Assembly: GCA_034096865.1 (NCBI GenBank)
Contig: JAWQFJ010014385.1
Span: 1-12,486, forward strand
DNA: 12,486 nt
Reading direction: 5' to 3'
Source of the DNA: Theodoxus fluviatilis
Taxonomy: Eukaryota; Mollusca; Gastropoda; Cycloneritida; Neritidae
In this document: piece after piece, positions 1 to 8,051 of the stretch
How the letters are laid out: every line of letters starts with the position of its first letter
Numbering within the stretch: position 1 is the stretch's first letter
Translations under genes and position numbers: made by a program
The notes under the pieces: generated by a model
Databases searched by the model: none
What the model was told of the DNA's origin: nothing
Seen by the model: the letters and a program-made list of their open reading frames with translations, nothing else

Positions 1-448
1 TACATCGTATTCATAAATGGCTGGTTGTGAACTATCCATTATCCATCAGTATGTAGTTGATTGTCTGACTAAACGGTTAATACACTGAGGTTTCATTACA
101 AGTGTAAAACTAGAAAAGTTTATATACAAGTGTAAACTTGGTACTGTCTGTAGTAACAATAAGTACCAAACAGCAAACAAAAACAGTGCGCTTGCATAAT
201 TATCGCAACATAATATCTGGTGGTGAGCGCTGGTCGGTTAATTGAACGGTTTATTGAATGAGAGATGGGGAGCGAGTGAACTACTAAATTTAGAACCATA
301 CCGTCCGATCGATACGAAAAATGAAAGTATGCATGACAGATTATAAACGTGTATCAGGGTTGACACATCTGTGCTAATTACACTCTATTACTTACATGAA
401 ACATTCACCGTTCGTGAACATATTACATAATTAATTATAACATTCATG
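1..448. other. Unassigned AT-rich non-coding stretch
   Basis: I see no gene here. The only structure noticed is a 12-base direct repeat, tacaagtgtaaa, at 97-108 and 125-136. If the candidate exons at 1168-1499 are real, this stretch together with the retrotransposon fragment next to it would be intron. That is inference, because no upstream exon is visible. Confidence 0.5.
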
Positions 449-959
449 TTTATTTGATATGATTTAAGAAAGAGCCAAGGCTTGGCGTTTGTTTGTCCAT
501 TATGATTATGCTCTGATAACAATGTACAACTAGTTCTTTTGTATGATGGACAATTAGTCAACAGTCATAGTTGATGGACTTTTGTTTAACGTGATCATTT
601 TTCTATGTTTGAGAGAGTAATAAATAAACATAGCTACATCCCTGGTCATTTTTTGATTGACTCTTTCCAATAAATGAACATAATTAGTTTGGTTATTTCC
701 ATCTAGGTGTCTTTGGATATATTTCTTCCTTGAGTCTTCATATAATGAACAATTCAATAAAAAGTGTTTCTCTTCCTCTATGCGCATACATTGAGTGCAT
801 TGTACTTTGAAATTATATGCGTTGGTGTACCGCCTGTTCATCTTAAGATCGTTGATGCCAAGACGAAAACGTACGAATGCATTGCGAACTTTTTTATGGT
901 AAGAGAAGTCAAGTATTCTTCTAATCCGAAATGGTCCTTGAAGGACAAATACCAGTGAA

Positions 960-961
<2 letters not shown>
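449..961 (-). mobile_element. 3' end of a non-LTR (LINE-type) retrotransposon, 5'-truncated
   Basis: The fragment lies on the minus strand. It holds the last part of a reverse-transcriptase polyprotein (961 down to 554), a stop codon, and a short 3' tail with AATAAA on the minus strand (TTTATT at 449-454). An interrupted palindrome, gccaaggcttggc (474-486), lies in the tail. I see no clear poly(A), target-site duplication or exact 3' end, so the left boundary is placed at the AATAAA. The 5' side ends against the (GA)n array at 963-1017, and nothing of the reverse transcriptase palm, the endonuclease or ORF1 is present. It is therefore a dead-on-arrival copy. The clade cannot be settled from so short a tail. 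Confidence 0.75.
554..961 (-). pseudogene. C-terminal tail of LINE ORF2 (post-reverse-transcriptase CCHC region), fragment
   Basis: Read from 961 to 554 on the minus strand, the frame is open for about 135 codons and ends in TAA. It shows the standard C-terminal landmarks of non-LTR retrotransposon ORF2 proteins: a stretch reading VRNAFVRFRLGINDLK, an RRY motif just after it, then a CCHC knuckle of form C-x2-C-x7-H-x4-C (QCTQC...EEEKHFLLNC), followed by YEDSRKKY. Known family: this knuckle follows the thumb of the reverse transcriptase in many LINE clades and helps in target-primed reverse transcription. There is no frameshift or internal stop, which suggests a fairly young copy. The Met at 841 is only an internal residue. 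The true start lies in the missing 5' part. The frame runs into the GA/TC array, where it would encode Ser-Leu repeats. Confidence 0.8.

Positions 962-962
<1 letters not shown>

Positions 963-1017
<55 letters not shown>
963..1017. repeat. (GA)n microsatellite, about 27 perfect units
   Basis: An uninterrupted GA run. It forms the exact break point of the retrotransposon fragment on its left. A homopurine-homopyrimidine mirror repeat of this length can adopt triplex (H-DNA) form in general. Confidence 0.97.
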
Positions 1018-1019
<2 letters not shown>

Positions 1020-1167
1020 TGTGTCTTTTAGTCTTCCTGTTTCGTTTGGCATTCTCTTTTTGTGTTTTTCTGTACCTCTGTCTGACGTTTACGTTGTTCT
1101 GTCTCTGAGTCTCTTCTCATCTCTTCTCCTTATTAACCCGATTAGTGCAGTCTTTCTTTTCCATCAG

Positions 1168-1224
1168 ACTGTCGTTCTGTACTCTGGAGACAGTATTCAG
1201 TCAGTGGGCACAGACGTTCATCAG
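1168..1224 (+). CDS. Candidate internal exon (57 bp) of an unrecognised gene
   Basis: The proposed exon is preceded by a pyrimidine tract and AG (tctttcttttccatcag, 1151-1167) and is followed by a good donor, CAG|GTAAGC, at 1222-1230. Read with phase 2 at both ends it encodes about 19 residues (LSFCTLETVFSQWAQTFI plus a split Arg) and keeps the frame open into the next candidate exon. Its length is a multiple of three. Twelve of its 18 complete codons end in G or C. I do not recognise the peptide. The reading frame upstream of the acceptor meets a stop at 1133-1135, so if this is coding the acceptor at 1167 (or some other splice) is required. The support is splice signals, phase and composition only. 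Confidence 0.35.
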
Positions 1225-1348
1225 GTAAGCGCAGAGTTGACATTTGAATACTTAAGTGATAACTCTTCCCCCACCCGCTCCCACACTCCCGCGCCGCATT
1301 GCGAATGGGTTTCCTTCACTTGCCTTGTTCTGCCTTTTGATGTCACAG

Positions 1349-1499
1349 ATTCTGCGAGGCCCTGGCGATGGACACAGCAGCTGGTCGGTGCAAGATTCTC
1401 TTCTTCAAGGAGCAGTCTCCCTCCCAGAGGCAGAGCTTGCTGACTCAGCTTGCTACCTACAAGATTTACCTCCGCACTGGCTTCGACAAGTACTACTGA
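1349..1499 (+). CDS. Candidate terminal exon, C-terminus of an unrecognised protein
   Basis: A 124-bp candidate intron (1225-1348, GTAAGC...GTCACAG, with a T-rich end) leads into this frame. It encodes 49 codons and stops at TGA (1497-1499). The peptide begins FCEALAMDTAAGRCKILF and ends YLRTGFDKYY. It looks amphipathic helical towards the end and has no signal peptide or obvious catalytic motif. About 38 of the 49 codons end in G or C (TTC, AAG, TAC, CTC, GAG favoured), far above the surrounding DNA, which is the main argument that it is coding. Intron phase agrees with the preceding candidate exon. Upstream exons would lie off the left edge, beyond the retrotransposon fragment. An unspliced reading from the ATG at 1368 would give only 43 residues. 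A different frame (1256-1636) is longer, but it runs into the 12-bp repeat and has no exon-like bias. I do not recognise the family. Confidence 0.45.
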
Positions 1500-1535
1500 G
1501 TGCACAACTGTTGCTGCTGAGAGAGGGCGCGCCTA

Positions 1536-1611
1536 TAAGACCCACTGTAAGAGCGAGCCACTGTAAGACCCACTGTAAGACCCACTGTAAGACCCACTGT
1601 AAGAGTCACTG
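1536..1611 (+). repeat. Short tandem repeat, 12-bp unit (taagacccactg), about 6 units
   Basis: Units start at 1536, 1548 (a 16-bp variant), 1564, 1576, 1588 and 1600. Four are exactly taagacccactg and the last is taagagtcactg. The array starts 36 bases after the candidate stop codon at 1499, so it would sit in the 3' untranslated region if the exon call is right. In one frame it would encode Cys-Lys-Thr-His repeats, which I take to be incidental. Confidence 0.9.
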
Positions 1612-1775
1612 TACATTGGCGGCAACGAAACAATAACGAACGGCGAACGTAAAACTTTATTGGCAGGCCTCAGGCCTGTTACAATTGTATGTATGTAACT
1701 GTCAAATCACTTTATCTTTCAAACACATCAGATACAGCGGTGATACTGCGTTTACAAGCATGAATCAAATACAGG

Positions 1776-1797
1776 CAGACAGACAGACAGACAGACC
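1776..1797. repeat. (CAGA)n tetranucleotide microsatellite
   Basis: Five and a half uninterrupted CAGA units. It is the complementary-strand equivalent of the TCTG units that build the large array at 5913-6319. Confidence 0.9.
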
Positions 1798-2572
1798 ACA
1801 TAACCGATTTGCAACGAAACAGTAGTAACGTAGTTGGAACTCGAGTTCTGGATGATGCAGCCACCTTGTACATACTACTGACATGTCCTACGTTGAAGGA
1901 TCAAGCGCCCTACGATATTTGTCATAGCATTAACTGGGAGAAACATAACCGAAATGTTAGTGTATATTGGCCGTCCTTAAGTTTCTATCGTAATCTTCGG
2001 CATAGATGTGCTTAGGTTTCTCCACGCCACTAGGTGTATTAGGCCTTGACGCTCTCTTTGCAGCCACCCTGTCTCTCGCCACCACCCTGGCCTCGCTCCA
2101 GCTCCCCCATCCTGCTGCCTTCCTCTCTGTCTCGGCACATATGCACGAAAACATTTATCTGAACTTGTATCACAGAGAAAATGCTGATGTCTTGTCTTCG
2201 TGAACATAGCGGTTTAAATCCCATTACTCCGATATCAATTTGTAAACCATTACAACATTCAGCGACGTTAGATTATCTAAGCATCATCTAAGGTAAAAAC
2301 TCCTTTCTACAAAATGTCGTTCTCTGCATGAGTTCTAAGTTAGGTCTGTGATACTTTTCGGACTGCGCTCGAACATCATACGACATAGCAGAACAGAAGG
2401 TGATCGCTATGAATAATGCGGTAGCCTGTATACGCTATAAGCGTATGTAAGGTCATTGCTTTTTTAAAATAATCACTAGAGCTGGTTAGGAGAAAGAGCA
2501 TGACAAGACTGGATGTCCCTGGTTATTCACCTTTTACGAATCACATAGGGAGACACGGTGGAGCTATTCTCA

Positions 2573-2595
2573 CCCCACCCACCCACCCCCAACCC
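2573..2595 (-). other. Strong G-quadruplex motif on the minus strand
   Basis: On the plus strand there are five C runs of 4, 3, 3, 5 and 3 bases separated by 1, 1, 1 and 2 bases. On the minus strand this is GGG-TT-GGGGG-T-GGG-T-GGG-T-GGGG. Runs of three or more G with one-base loops are the class known to form the most stable quadruplexes. No gene start is recognised beside it, so no regulatory role is claimed. Confidence 0.8.
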
Positions 2596-3660
2596 ACAGG
2601 GAGTTAGCAGAGCGCTGTTGGAGCAGCTTCTCTGGACAAGGGTACAGAAGCCATTTTCCACGGCAATATGAAATAGTGCCACGTGTACTAAGTGACTTCC
2701 TCTTGCTCTGAAGGAAAAGTATCAGATCTCGTCTGTAGTGGTTCAGGCAGATGTTGTGGATAGTAATCGATATTTTGGACTTTTCGTTGTTCTGCAAACT
2801 TGTTTCAGAAAAAAAATTAAATTGACCTTTTTGAATATTGTCATTGAAATGCACGGTGATTTCCTATACTTGTAGTTTAAGATCCTCATGACGTCTTGAT
2901 CTGTTGCGTCTTGATCATGCATTGAGATGTGATCGAATCCTGAAATTGTCCCCTCGGGTTATGTAAGAACAGTTTCGTTAGCAAGCGTGACGTTTTGGAT
3001 CGAACTGAAGAGTCAGTCGATGTAGTTTGATAGAACAAGTTCCAGACATAAGACGTCACCGGAAACGAATAGAGTAGGCGCATTACAAGAAGTCGTGTAC
3101 TGCAGGCCGTTTGAAAATATTGTTTTCAATCTGTATGTTGTGTCATAGCAAACAGTGTAGAATTTTGCACAACCCCTGAGAAAACTGTTTATATTGATAA
3201 TGAGTCGATACGTATCATGCACCTCGTCTGTATTATAACAAAATAAAGAAATATGATCATATCAGCGCACGGTGATTTGTTCATCGTAAAGAATGATACT
3301 TATCAACAATAAGTACAAATTCACCCAACATGTCATGATATTTTGCACTTTACCTGCACTGTTCGCTTATTGTGCACATCGATGTCAATAAAAACGGTTG
3401 CCTACGAAAAGTCTATGCCTCTGACATATAATCCATTCTTTTGACAAGAAATCACACCAGGGTGTTCGCCTCTGATTTAAGAACTAACCCTGCATACTTT
3501 GGAGGGCTGTATGGAACACTTCAACTCTTGTTGCGAGTAGAACAGAAGAAATGTAATGCGATAAAAACCGGGTGCACTGATCTTAGACATCACCGTACGA
3601 GTGTCATTTTTTACAATGATATACATGCATACGTAACTTGGACATAAGTAACAGCAAACC

Positions 3661-3730
3661 ATGGCAACAACAACAAAACAGATATTAACAACGACAACAA
3701 CATGAACGACAACAACTACTACAACGATAC
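3661..3730. repeat. AAC/ACA-rich imperfect trinucleotide tract
   Basis: Interrupted runs of AAC, with ACG and ACT variants, extend over about 70 bases. This is a low-complexity remnant and probably an old (CAA)n-type microsatellite, comparable to the purer copy at 4547-4589. Confidence 0.75.
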
Positions 3731-3967
3731 GGAAAGACAGTATTGATAATTCAACAGTACGAATAATGGAGATCTGAAGTGATGATATCGTTTACATGTT
3801 GTTGTATTTAGTACACTAACTGTGCCGGGATTGATCTCCATGTAACAAATGAATGACATATTTTGGAGGAGCAGTTGTACCTAGTCAAATAAAAGCGTGA
3901 TGAAATGACTATTTTTCTTTGAATTATGATTGTTTTTAGCGCTTCGATGCTTGTCAGACATAACATC

Positions 3968-4151
3968 TCACTCTCTGTCCATATCTGTCTCTGTAGGCCT
4001 ATGTCTGTCTCTGCCCTCTGCCTCTCTGCATCTGTCTCTCTGCCTCTCTGTCTCTCTGCCTCTCTGTCTCTCTCTCTCTCTGCCTCTGCCTCTCTGTCTC
4101 TCTGTCTCTCTGCCTCTCTGTCTCTCTGTCTCTCTGCCTCTGTCTCTCTGC

Positions 4152-4187
<36 letters not shown>

Positions 4188-4228
4188 CTCTGTTTCCCCC
4201 CTTCTCTCTCTCTATCTATCTCTCCCAC

Positions 4229-4276
<48 letters not shown>
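3968..4276. repeat. CT-rich compound array (TCTC, TGTCTCTCTGCC units)
   Basis: About 310 bases are almost entirely pyrimidine plus G on the plus strand. The first part is a variable mix of tgtctctctgcctctc units. The second part (from about 4155, and again from 4223) is nearly pure (CT)n. Long open frames across it on both strands (Ser-Leu-Cys on plus, Arg-Glu-Arg on minus) exist only because the unit contains no stop codon. Confidence 0.95.
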
Positions 4277-4277
<1 letters not shown>

Positions 4278-4500
4278 AAGCTAGATTCCGAAGACAGCTG
4301 TAATGAACGACAAGAAAATCGCAATTTGCTGTTTGAGGCTGTGCCTACTTTATGCATCTCAGACCAGTCGATGATTTTCCCCCGCCATGTGGAGAACTGC
4401 AGCGGTCTATTTCATGGGCTGAGACAGAAACTGCCATGCACGCATAGAAAGAGTGCAAATGTCTGTTGGCGCCATTACACATTGAACTAATTTTTCAGCA

Positions 4501-4516
4501 GATTGTCATGACAATC
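4501..4516. other. Perfect 16-bp palindrome
   Basis: The sequence gattgtcatgacaatc equals its own reverse complement. It could be a dimeric protein-binding site or simply chance, and nothing nearby links it to a gene. Confidence 0.9.
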
Positions 4517-4546
4517 CTTGTTGTGTTTTTTTCAAGATGTCTTTGT

Positions 4547-4589
4547 AACAACAACAACAACAACAACAGCAACAGCAACAGCAACAACG
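4547..4589. repeat. (CAA)n with CAG interruptions
   Basis: A trinucleotide run of about 14 units, AAC AAC ... then CAG CAA alternation. On the minus strand it reads as a leucine run in one frame, without other signs of coding. Confidence 0.95.
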
Positions 4590-4710
4590 ATTCAAGGGAT
4601 CCTTTTTTTAAACACCACCGATATTTGAGCATCAGTATACATTGACTGCATTCTCTTCTGTGGGAGATATTTGAATGAGAAGGCATGTGGCTGTGTAGTG
4701 TGAGCGCGAC

Positions 4711-5272
4711 TGTGTGTATGTGTGTGTCTATGTGTGTGTGTGTGTGTGTATGTGTGTGTATGTGTGTGTATGTGTGTGTGTGTGTATGTGTGTGTGTGTA
4801 TGTGTGTGTATGTGTGTGTGAAAATGTGTGTGTGTGTGTTTGTGTGTGTATGTGTGTGCGTGTGTGTATGTGTGTGTATATGTTTTTGTGCTTTTTAAAT
4901 GTGTGTATGTGTGTCTGTATGTGTGTGTGTGTGCTTTTAGTGTGTGTGTGTGTTTCTCTGTGTGTGTCTATGTATGTATGTGTGTGTGTATGTGTGTGTG
5001 CTCTTGTGTGCGTGTGTGTGTGCTTTTGTGTGCGTGCGCGCGCGCGCGTGTGTGTGTGCATTTGTGTGCGTGTGTGTGTGTTTTTGTGTGCGTGTGTGTG
5101 TGTGTATGCATGCATTTGTGTGTGTGTATGTGGTATGTGTGTGTGTATGATGTGTGTGTATGTGTGTTTTATGTGTTGTTGGGTGTGTGTGTGTGTGGTT
5201 GGTGTGTGTGTGCTTTTGTGTGTGTGTGTGTGTATGTGTATGTGTGTGTGTGTGTGTCCATGTGTGTGTGTG
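4711..5272. repeat. Long interrupted (TG)n/(CA)n array
   Basis: About 560 bases of TGTGTG broken by A (tatgtg), short T runs and a (CG)n core at 5035-5048. Alternating purine-pyrimidine tracts of this kind are classic Z-DNA formers, and the CG core would be the strongest part. Frames of up to 313 codons on the minus strand (His-Thr repeats) and 227 on the plus strand (Cys-Val repeats) are artefacts of the repeat. Confidence 0.97.
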
Positions 5273-5279
5273 AGACAGA

Positions 5280-5347
<68 letters not shown>
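5272..5347. repeat. (GA)n microsatellite joined to the TG array
   Basis: A GA run of about 76 bases with two GACA interruptions near its left end. It begins directly where the TG array stops. The compound TG-GA structure probably arose by expansion within one seed repeat. Confidence 0.97.
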
Positions 5348-5350
<3 letters not shown>

Positions 5351-5912
5351 AAAAGCCACACATATTGAAAGGAGAAAGGAAAGAAATAAGAAACTAAACT
5401 GCGCCAGCTGTCTATGTAATTGTTCATGCATGTCATTTATCTAATACCCTCATTCGCCCCTCCCCTCTCCCCCCTCCCTCCTCCCCTCTCCCCCTTCCTC
5501 CTTCCGCCACACAAGTCTCGCTGTAGTAGACATCCAGACAACATGTCACAGCTCAAATCGTTTTTCTATGACAAAAGATGCCTTCTGGTCGCGATGAACG
5601 TAAAACTGTTTATTCACTGAGCCTCCCTATAGGTCGGAGTAGGGTGGGTCACTGCAGTATAGATCAAAGCGTGTGTCAGATGCCATAACATCGTTATTGA
5701 AAACAACATTGTTTTCTCAAGTACCGGCGACGCTCTCTGCTGTTCGGTGCGAGTCAGAGTTCAATGGCGATTGATTATCAACGAGTTTACTTTGTGACCG
5801 CAAGGAGGACTGCCCGGAAAGCTTCGGTTGTTTTTCGCTCGTGACTCATTGCATAGATTATGAGCACTGGGTCATATCGTTCGAAACTTGTTCCCTCCAT
5901 CCCAGCCTCAAG
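5348..5912. other. Unique sequence between satellites; no gene seen
   Basis: No gene is supported. It holds a C-rich pyrimidine tract at 5453-5502 and a short palindrome of two 8-base arms with a 2-base centre, gaaaacaa-ca-ttgttttc, at 5699-5716. Confidence 0.5.
5457..5494 (-). other. Pyrimidine tract with G-quadruplex potential on the minus strand
   Basis: C runs of 4, 4, 6, 3, 4 and 5 are separated by one to four bases and contain only T between them. The minus strand is therefore a homopurine tract with six G runs. It meets the pattern for a quadruplex, and the duplex could also form a triplex. Confidence 0.75.
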
Positions 5913-6074
5913 TGTGTCTGTCTGCTTGCCTGCCTGTCTGTCTGTGTGTCTGTCTGCCTGCCTGTTTGTCTGTCCGCCGGTCTGCCTGACCGCCCGCCCA
6001 CCCGCTTGCCTGCCTTGTTGTTTGTCTGTCTGCCCGCTCGCCCGCCCGCCCGCCCGCCCGCCCGCCGCCCGCCC

Positions 6075-6139
<65 letters not shown>

Positions 6140-6319
6140 TGTGTATCTGTGTGTCTGTGTATCTGTGTGTGTGTCTGTCTGTGTGTCTGTCTGTCTGTCT
6201 GTGTGTGTGTCTGTCTGCGTGTCTGTGTGTCTGTCTGTCTGTCTCTCTGTGTGTCTGTCTGTCTGGGTGTCTGTCTGTCTGTGTGTCTGTGTGTCTGTCT
6301 GCCTGTGTGTCTGTCTGCC
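5913..6319. repeat. Compound tetranucleotide array TCTG/TGCC/CCCG/TGTG
   Basis: About 400 bases are built of 4-bp units in a graded order: TCTG and TGCC, then CCCG (6032-6075, about nine units), then pure TCTG, then (TG)n, then mixed TCTG/TGTG. The CCCG core gives GGGC runs on the minus strand with quadruplex potential. Variants differ from TCTG largely by single substitutions, which fits repeated expansion of mutated units. Plus-strand frames rich in Cys-Val-Ser and minus-strand frames rich in Thr-Asp-Arg-Gln are artefacts. Confidence 0.95.
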
Positions 6320-6490
6320 ATGCGTGTGCGCACATGCGCGTTTGCTTTATGCAAATGTACCTGCGTGTCTGTGCTCATGTAAGCTTGTTTCTGTGTTGTG
6401 TGCGTGTGCACGCGAATGTGCGTGCATGTGTGAGTGCCTATATGTGTGCATGCTTGCACTTACGTGTGTAAGTGTGTGCGCGCTTGGATA
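6320..6490. repeat. Degenerate TG/TGCG-rich tail of the preceding array
   Basis: Imperfect TGTGTG and TGCG stretches (gtgtgcgcacatgcgcg and similar) fade gradually into unique sequence. They are probably older copies at the edge of the array. Confidence 0.7.
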
Positions 6491-6605
6491 TGGTTGCTTG
6501 CGTGGTTGCCTGCCCTCGTAGCTGCATTCGATGTACATGTAGTATGACCTACACTCCCACCTCCATTGCCGATGACGGTATAGACGGAAATGACCATCTA
6601 CCATG

Positions 6606-6925
6606 CAATGACAATGCAGTGACAATGCAATGATAACGCAGTGATAATTCAATGATAATCCAATGACAAGGCAATGACAATCCAATGACGATGCAATGAC
6701 AATGCGATGACAAATCACTGACAATGCAATGACAATGTAATGGCTACGCATTGACATTGCAATGACAATGCAGTGACAATAATGTGACAATGCAATGACG
6801 ACGCGACAAGATTGCAATAACAATGCAAAAACAATGCAATGACAATACAATTACAATTCAATGATTAATGCAATGACCTTTCAATGACCATGCAATGACA
6901 GTGCAATGACCATGCAATGACCGTG
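6606..6925. repeat. 11-bp minisatellite (caatgacaatg), 29 units
   Basis: The consensus unit is caatgacaatg. I can parse 29 consecutive units, at 6606, 6617, 6628 and so on to 6915-6925. All are 11 bp except one 12-bp unit (6859-6870). Units differ by up to about five substitutions (for example cagtgataatt, taatggctacg, caaaaacaatg) but hold length. Because 11 is not a multiple of three, the minus strand cycles through all frames with period 33 bp and stays open, giving an 11-residue repeat HCHCIVIALSL. The plus strand is closed by TGA in each unit. The array ends 9 bases before the start of SINE copy 1. Confidence 0.95.
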
Positions 6926-6934
6926 CAGATGCGA

Positions 6935-7206
6935 GGCTCTGAGGTCGAGTGAATGGCGCTCTTGACCTGCAGTAGCTTGTGGCTAGTGATGCGTCGATCG
7001 CAGAGTAGCACTCATGAGCGAAGTGATTTACTCACATTGATTTTCCCCACACAGAGGTAAAACGGGCATCTGTGAGTGCGGTGCTGAAATAATGCAAATA
7101 AATACTAACTATGTCGCGTTCATCCGTAGCATGGTTGCATGCTCCCCATGGAGTTGATGTGGTTTTGGAAAGATAAAAAGAGCCGCCCTATGACCCGGTG
7201 GTAAAG
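6935..7206 (+). mobile_element. tRNA-derived SINE, copy 1 (decayed)
   Basis: This segment aligns over its whole length with 9077-9351. The head (ggctctgaggtcgagtg ... cttgacctgc ... ggctagtg) is roughly 80% identical to copy 2. The B-box region at 6991-7001 is changed from TTCGAA to TCGATC. The A-box is also altered (aggtcgagtga in place of tggccgagtgg). Internal RNA polymerase III promotion is therefore probably lost. The 3' end matches copy 2 again (gccctatgacccggtggtaaa). The element is about 272 bp. Target-site duplications are not clear. Confidence 0.8.
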
Positions 7207-7950
7207 ATATGACGTATCAGCACCCATATATACAAGTACATTTACATTGCCATTACCTTTGCAATGCCAGGATGGAGGCGAACGAGCTCGCGCTGGCTTT
7301 CCATTTATTCTCTGGAAGTGGTCACAGACTCCTATTCAAATCTCTGCAAGCTCAAGCGATGTGAGATAATGCTGTATTCCCCTTGAATGGAATGAGCCAT
7401 CGGAGGCAGCACTCACTGTCGCGCCACAAGTACCAAACGCATTGATCTGTAAAAGCAACGACACCGTTGCTGACGATGTACTACTTGCGTTTACTGCTTC
7501 GTTACAGCAGTTCTCGACGCAGCGTGTATGACCAGCCAAGTAGAATGTGTCGGTCATTGTGGACAAAGCTTGCGCAGCCAGCGAGAGAGGCAGATGACCT
7601 ATGTGAACCAGGACAAACACGTGACAGGAAGCGTGAGCCCCGACCCACACCGTGGCAGTGACGTCAGAGACATAAGTGTGCATTAAGATTTTTTTTTGTC
7701 GTTCCAGGGTTGGTTATTGCCAACAGATTGTTGGAGGACTCCATTTGTTTCCTTTCAGAACCTGGACTGGATTAAAAGCTGCTGTCTTCGTTTCTTACTA
7801 GAGACGTGCTATCAAACGCGATCCCTGTTTGGCTCCGCTATCAATGGCCACTGAGTAACGTCCACGTTTCTTGCAAGAGAACACAACAGGCTGCAAAACC
7901 CCTGAGATGCGTGACTAAACGCATCTATAACATTGCTTGAGAAAGGAAAA
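7207..7950. other. Unique sequence; one weak open frame on the minus strand
   Basis: No supported gene. A minus-strand frame at 7683-7336 (115 codons) contains a Cys-rich bit (AGHTRCVENCCNEA) and, on the same strand, an acceptor-like gcttttacag and a donor-like ACA|GTGAGT. Codon bias is ordinary, and frames of this length are expected by chance in DNA of this size, so I do not call it a gene. A T8 run lies near 7690. Confidence 0.4.

Positions 7951-7999
<49 letters not shown>
7951..7999. repeat. (GA)n microsatellite
   Basis: Nearly perfect GA units (one GTGA at the left). It stands about 50 bases left of the GACG/GGCG array. Confidence 0.95.
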
Positions 8000-8003
<4 letters not shown>

Positions 8004-8051
8004 CCACACCAGACTTGAACAAACCAGACCAGACCAAACCAGACAAACGAA

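Larger units (their letters stand above)
1612..3967. other. Long stretch without a supported gene
   Basis: No convincing gene is seen in 2.3 kb. Open frames here are short (60 to 95 codons), lack recognisable motifs and overlap in several frames. Minor structure: CAGGCCT repeated within 1663-1678, a (CAGA)5 run at 1776-1797, a G-quadruplex motif on the minus strand at 2573-2595, AATAAA on the plus strand near 3241 and near 3388, and an AAC-rich tract at 3661-3730. The segment 2040-2140 is locally GC-rich with an acceptor-like ctctctttgcag, but no donor or homologous peptide supports an exon. Confidence 0.5.

Noticed and set aside
2851..3278. 12-base match gcacggtgattt at 2851-2862 and 3267-3278
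   Set aside because: Flanks do not match, and a shared 12-mer is expected by chance in a window of this size.
3926..4490. Ser/Leu-rich plus-strand frames of 125 and 186 codons and an Arg/Glu minus-strand frame
   Set aside because: They are products of the CT-rich array and are open on both strands at once.
4495..5436. 313-codon minus-strand open frame of His-Thr repeats
   Set aside because: It is generated by the TG/CA and GA arrays, which contain no stop codons in several frames. The non-repeat ends show no coding character.
4711..6490. Possible CRISPR-like repeat-spacer array
   Set aside because: No constant-length repeats with unique spacers, and the repeats are simple satellites in eukaryotic-type DNA.
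5787..6521. Several 180 to 226-codon Cys-rich or Thr/Asp-rich frames on both strands
   Set aside because: They are explained by the tetranucleotide array. Cys-Val-Ser runs come from TCTG/TGTG and are not a secreted cysteine-rich protein.
6347..6850. 167-codon minus-strand frame with an 11-residue repeat
   Set aside because: The 11-bp unit has no stop on this strand. The frame runs on into TG-rich sequence, with no start context or composition of a gene.
7336..7683. 115-codon minus-strand frame with some cysteines and splice-like sites inside
   Set aside because: Ordinary third-position use and no recognised motif. About ten open stretches of this length are expected by chance in the window.
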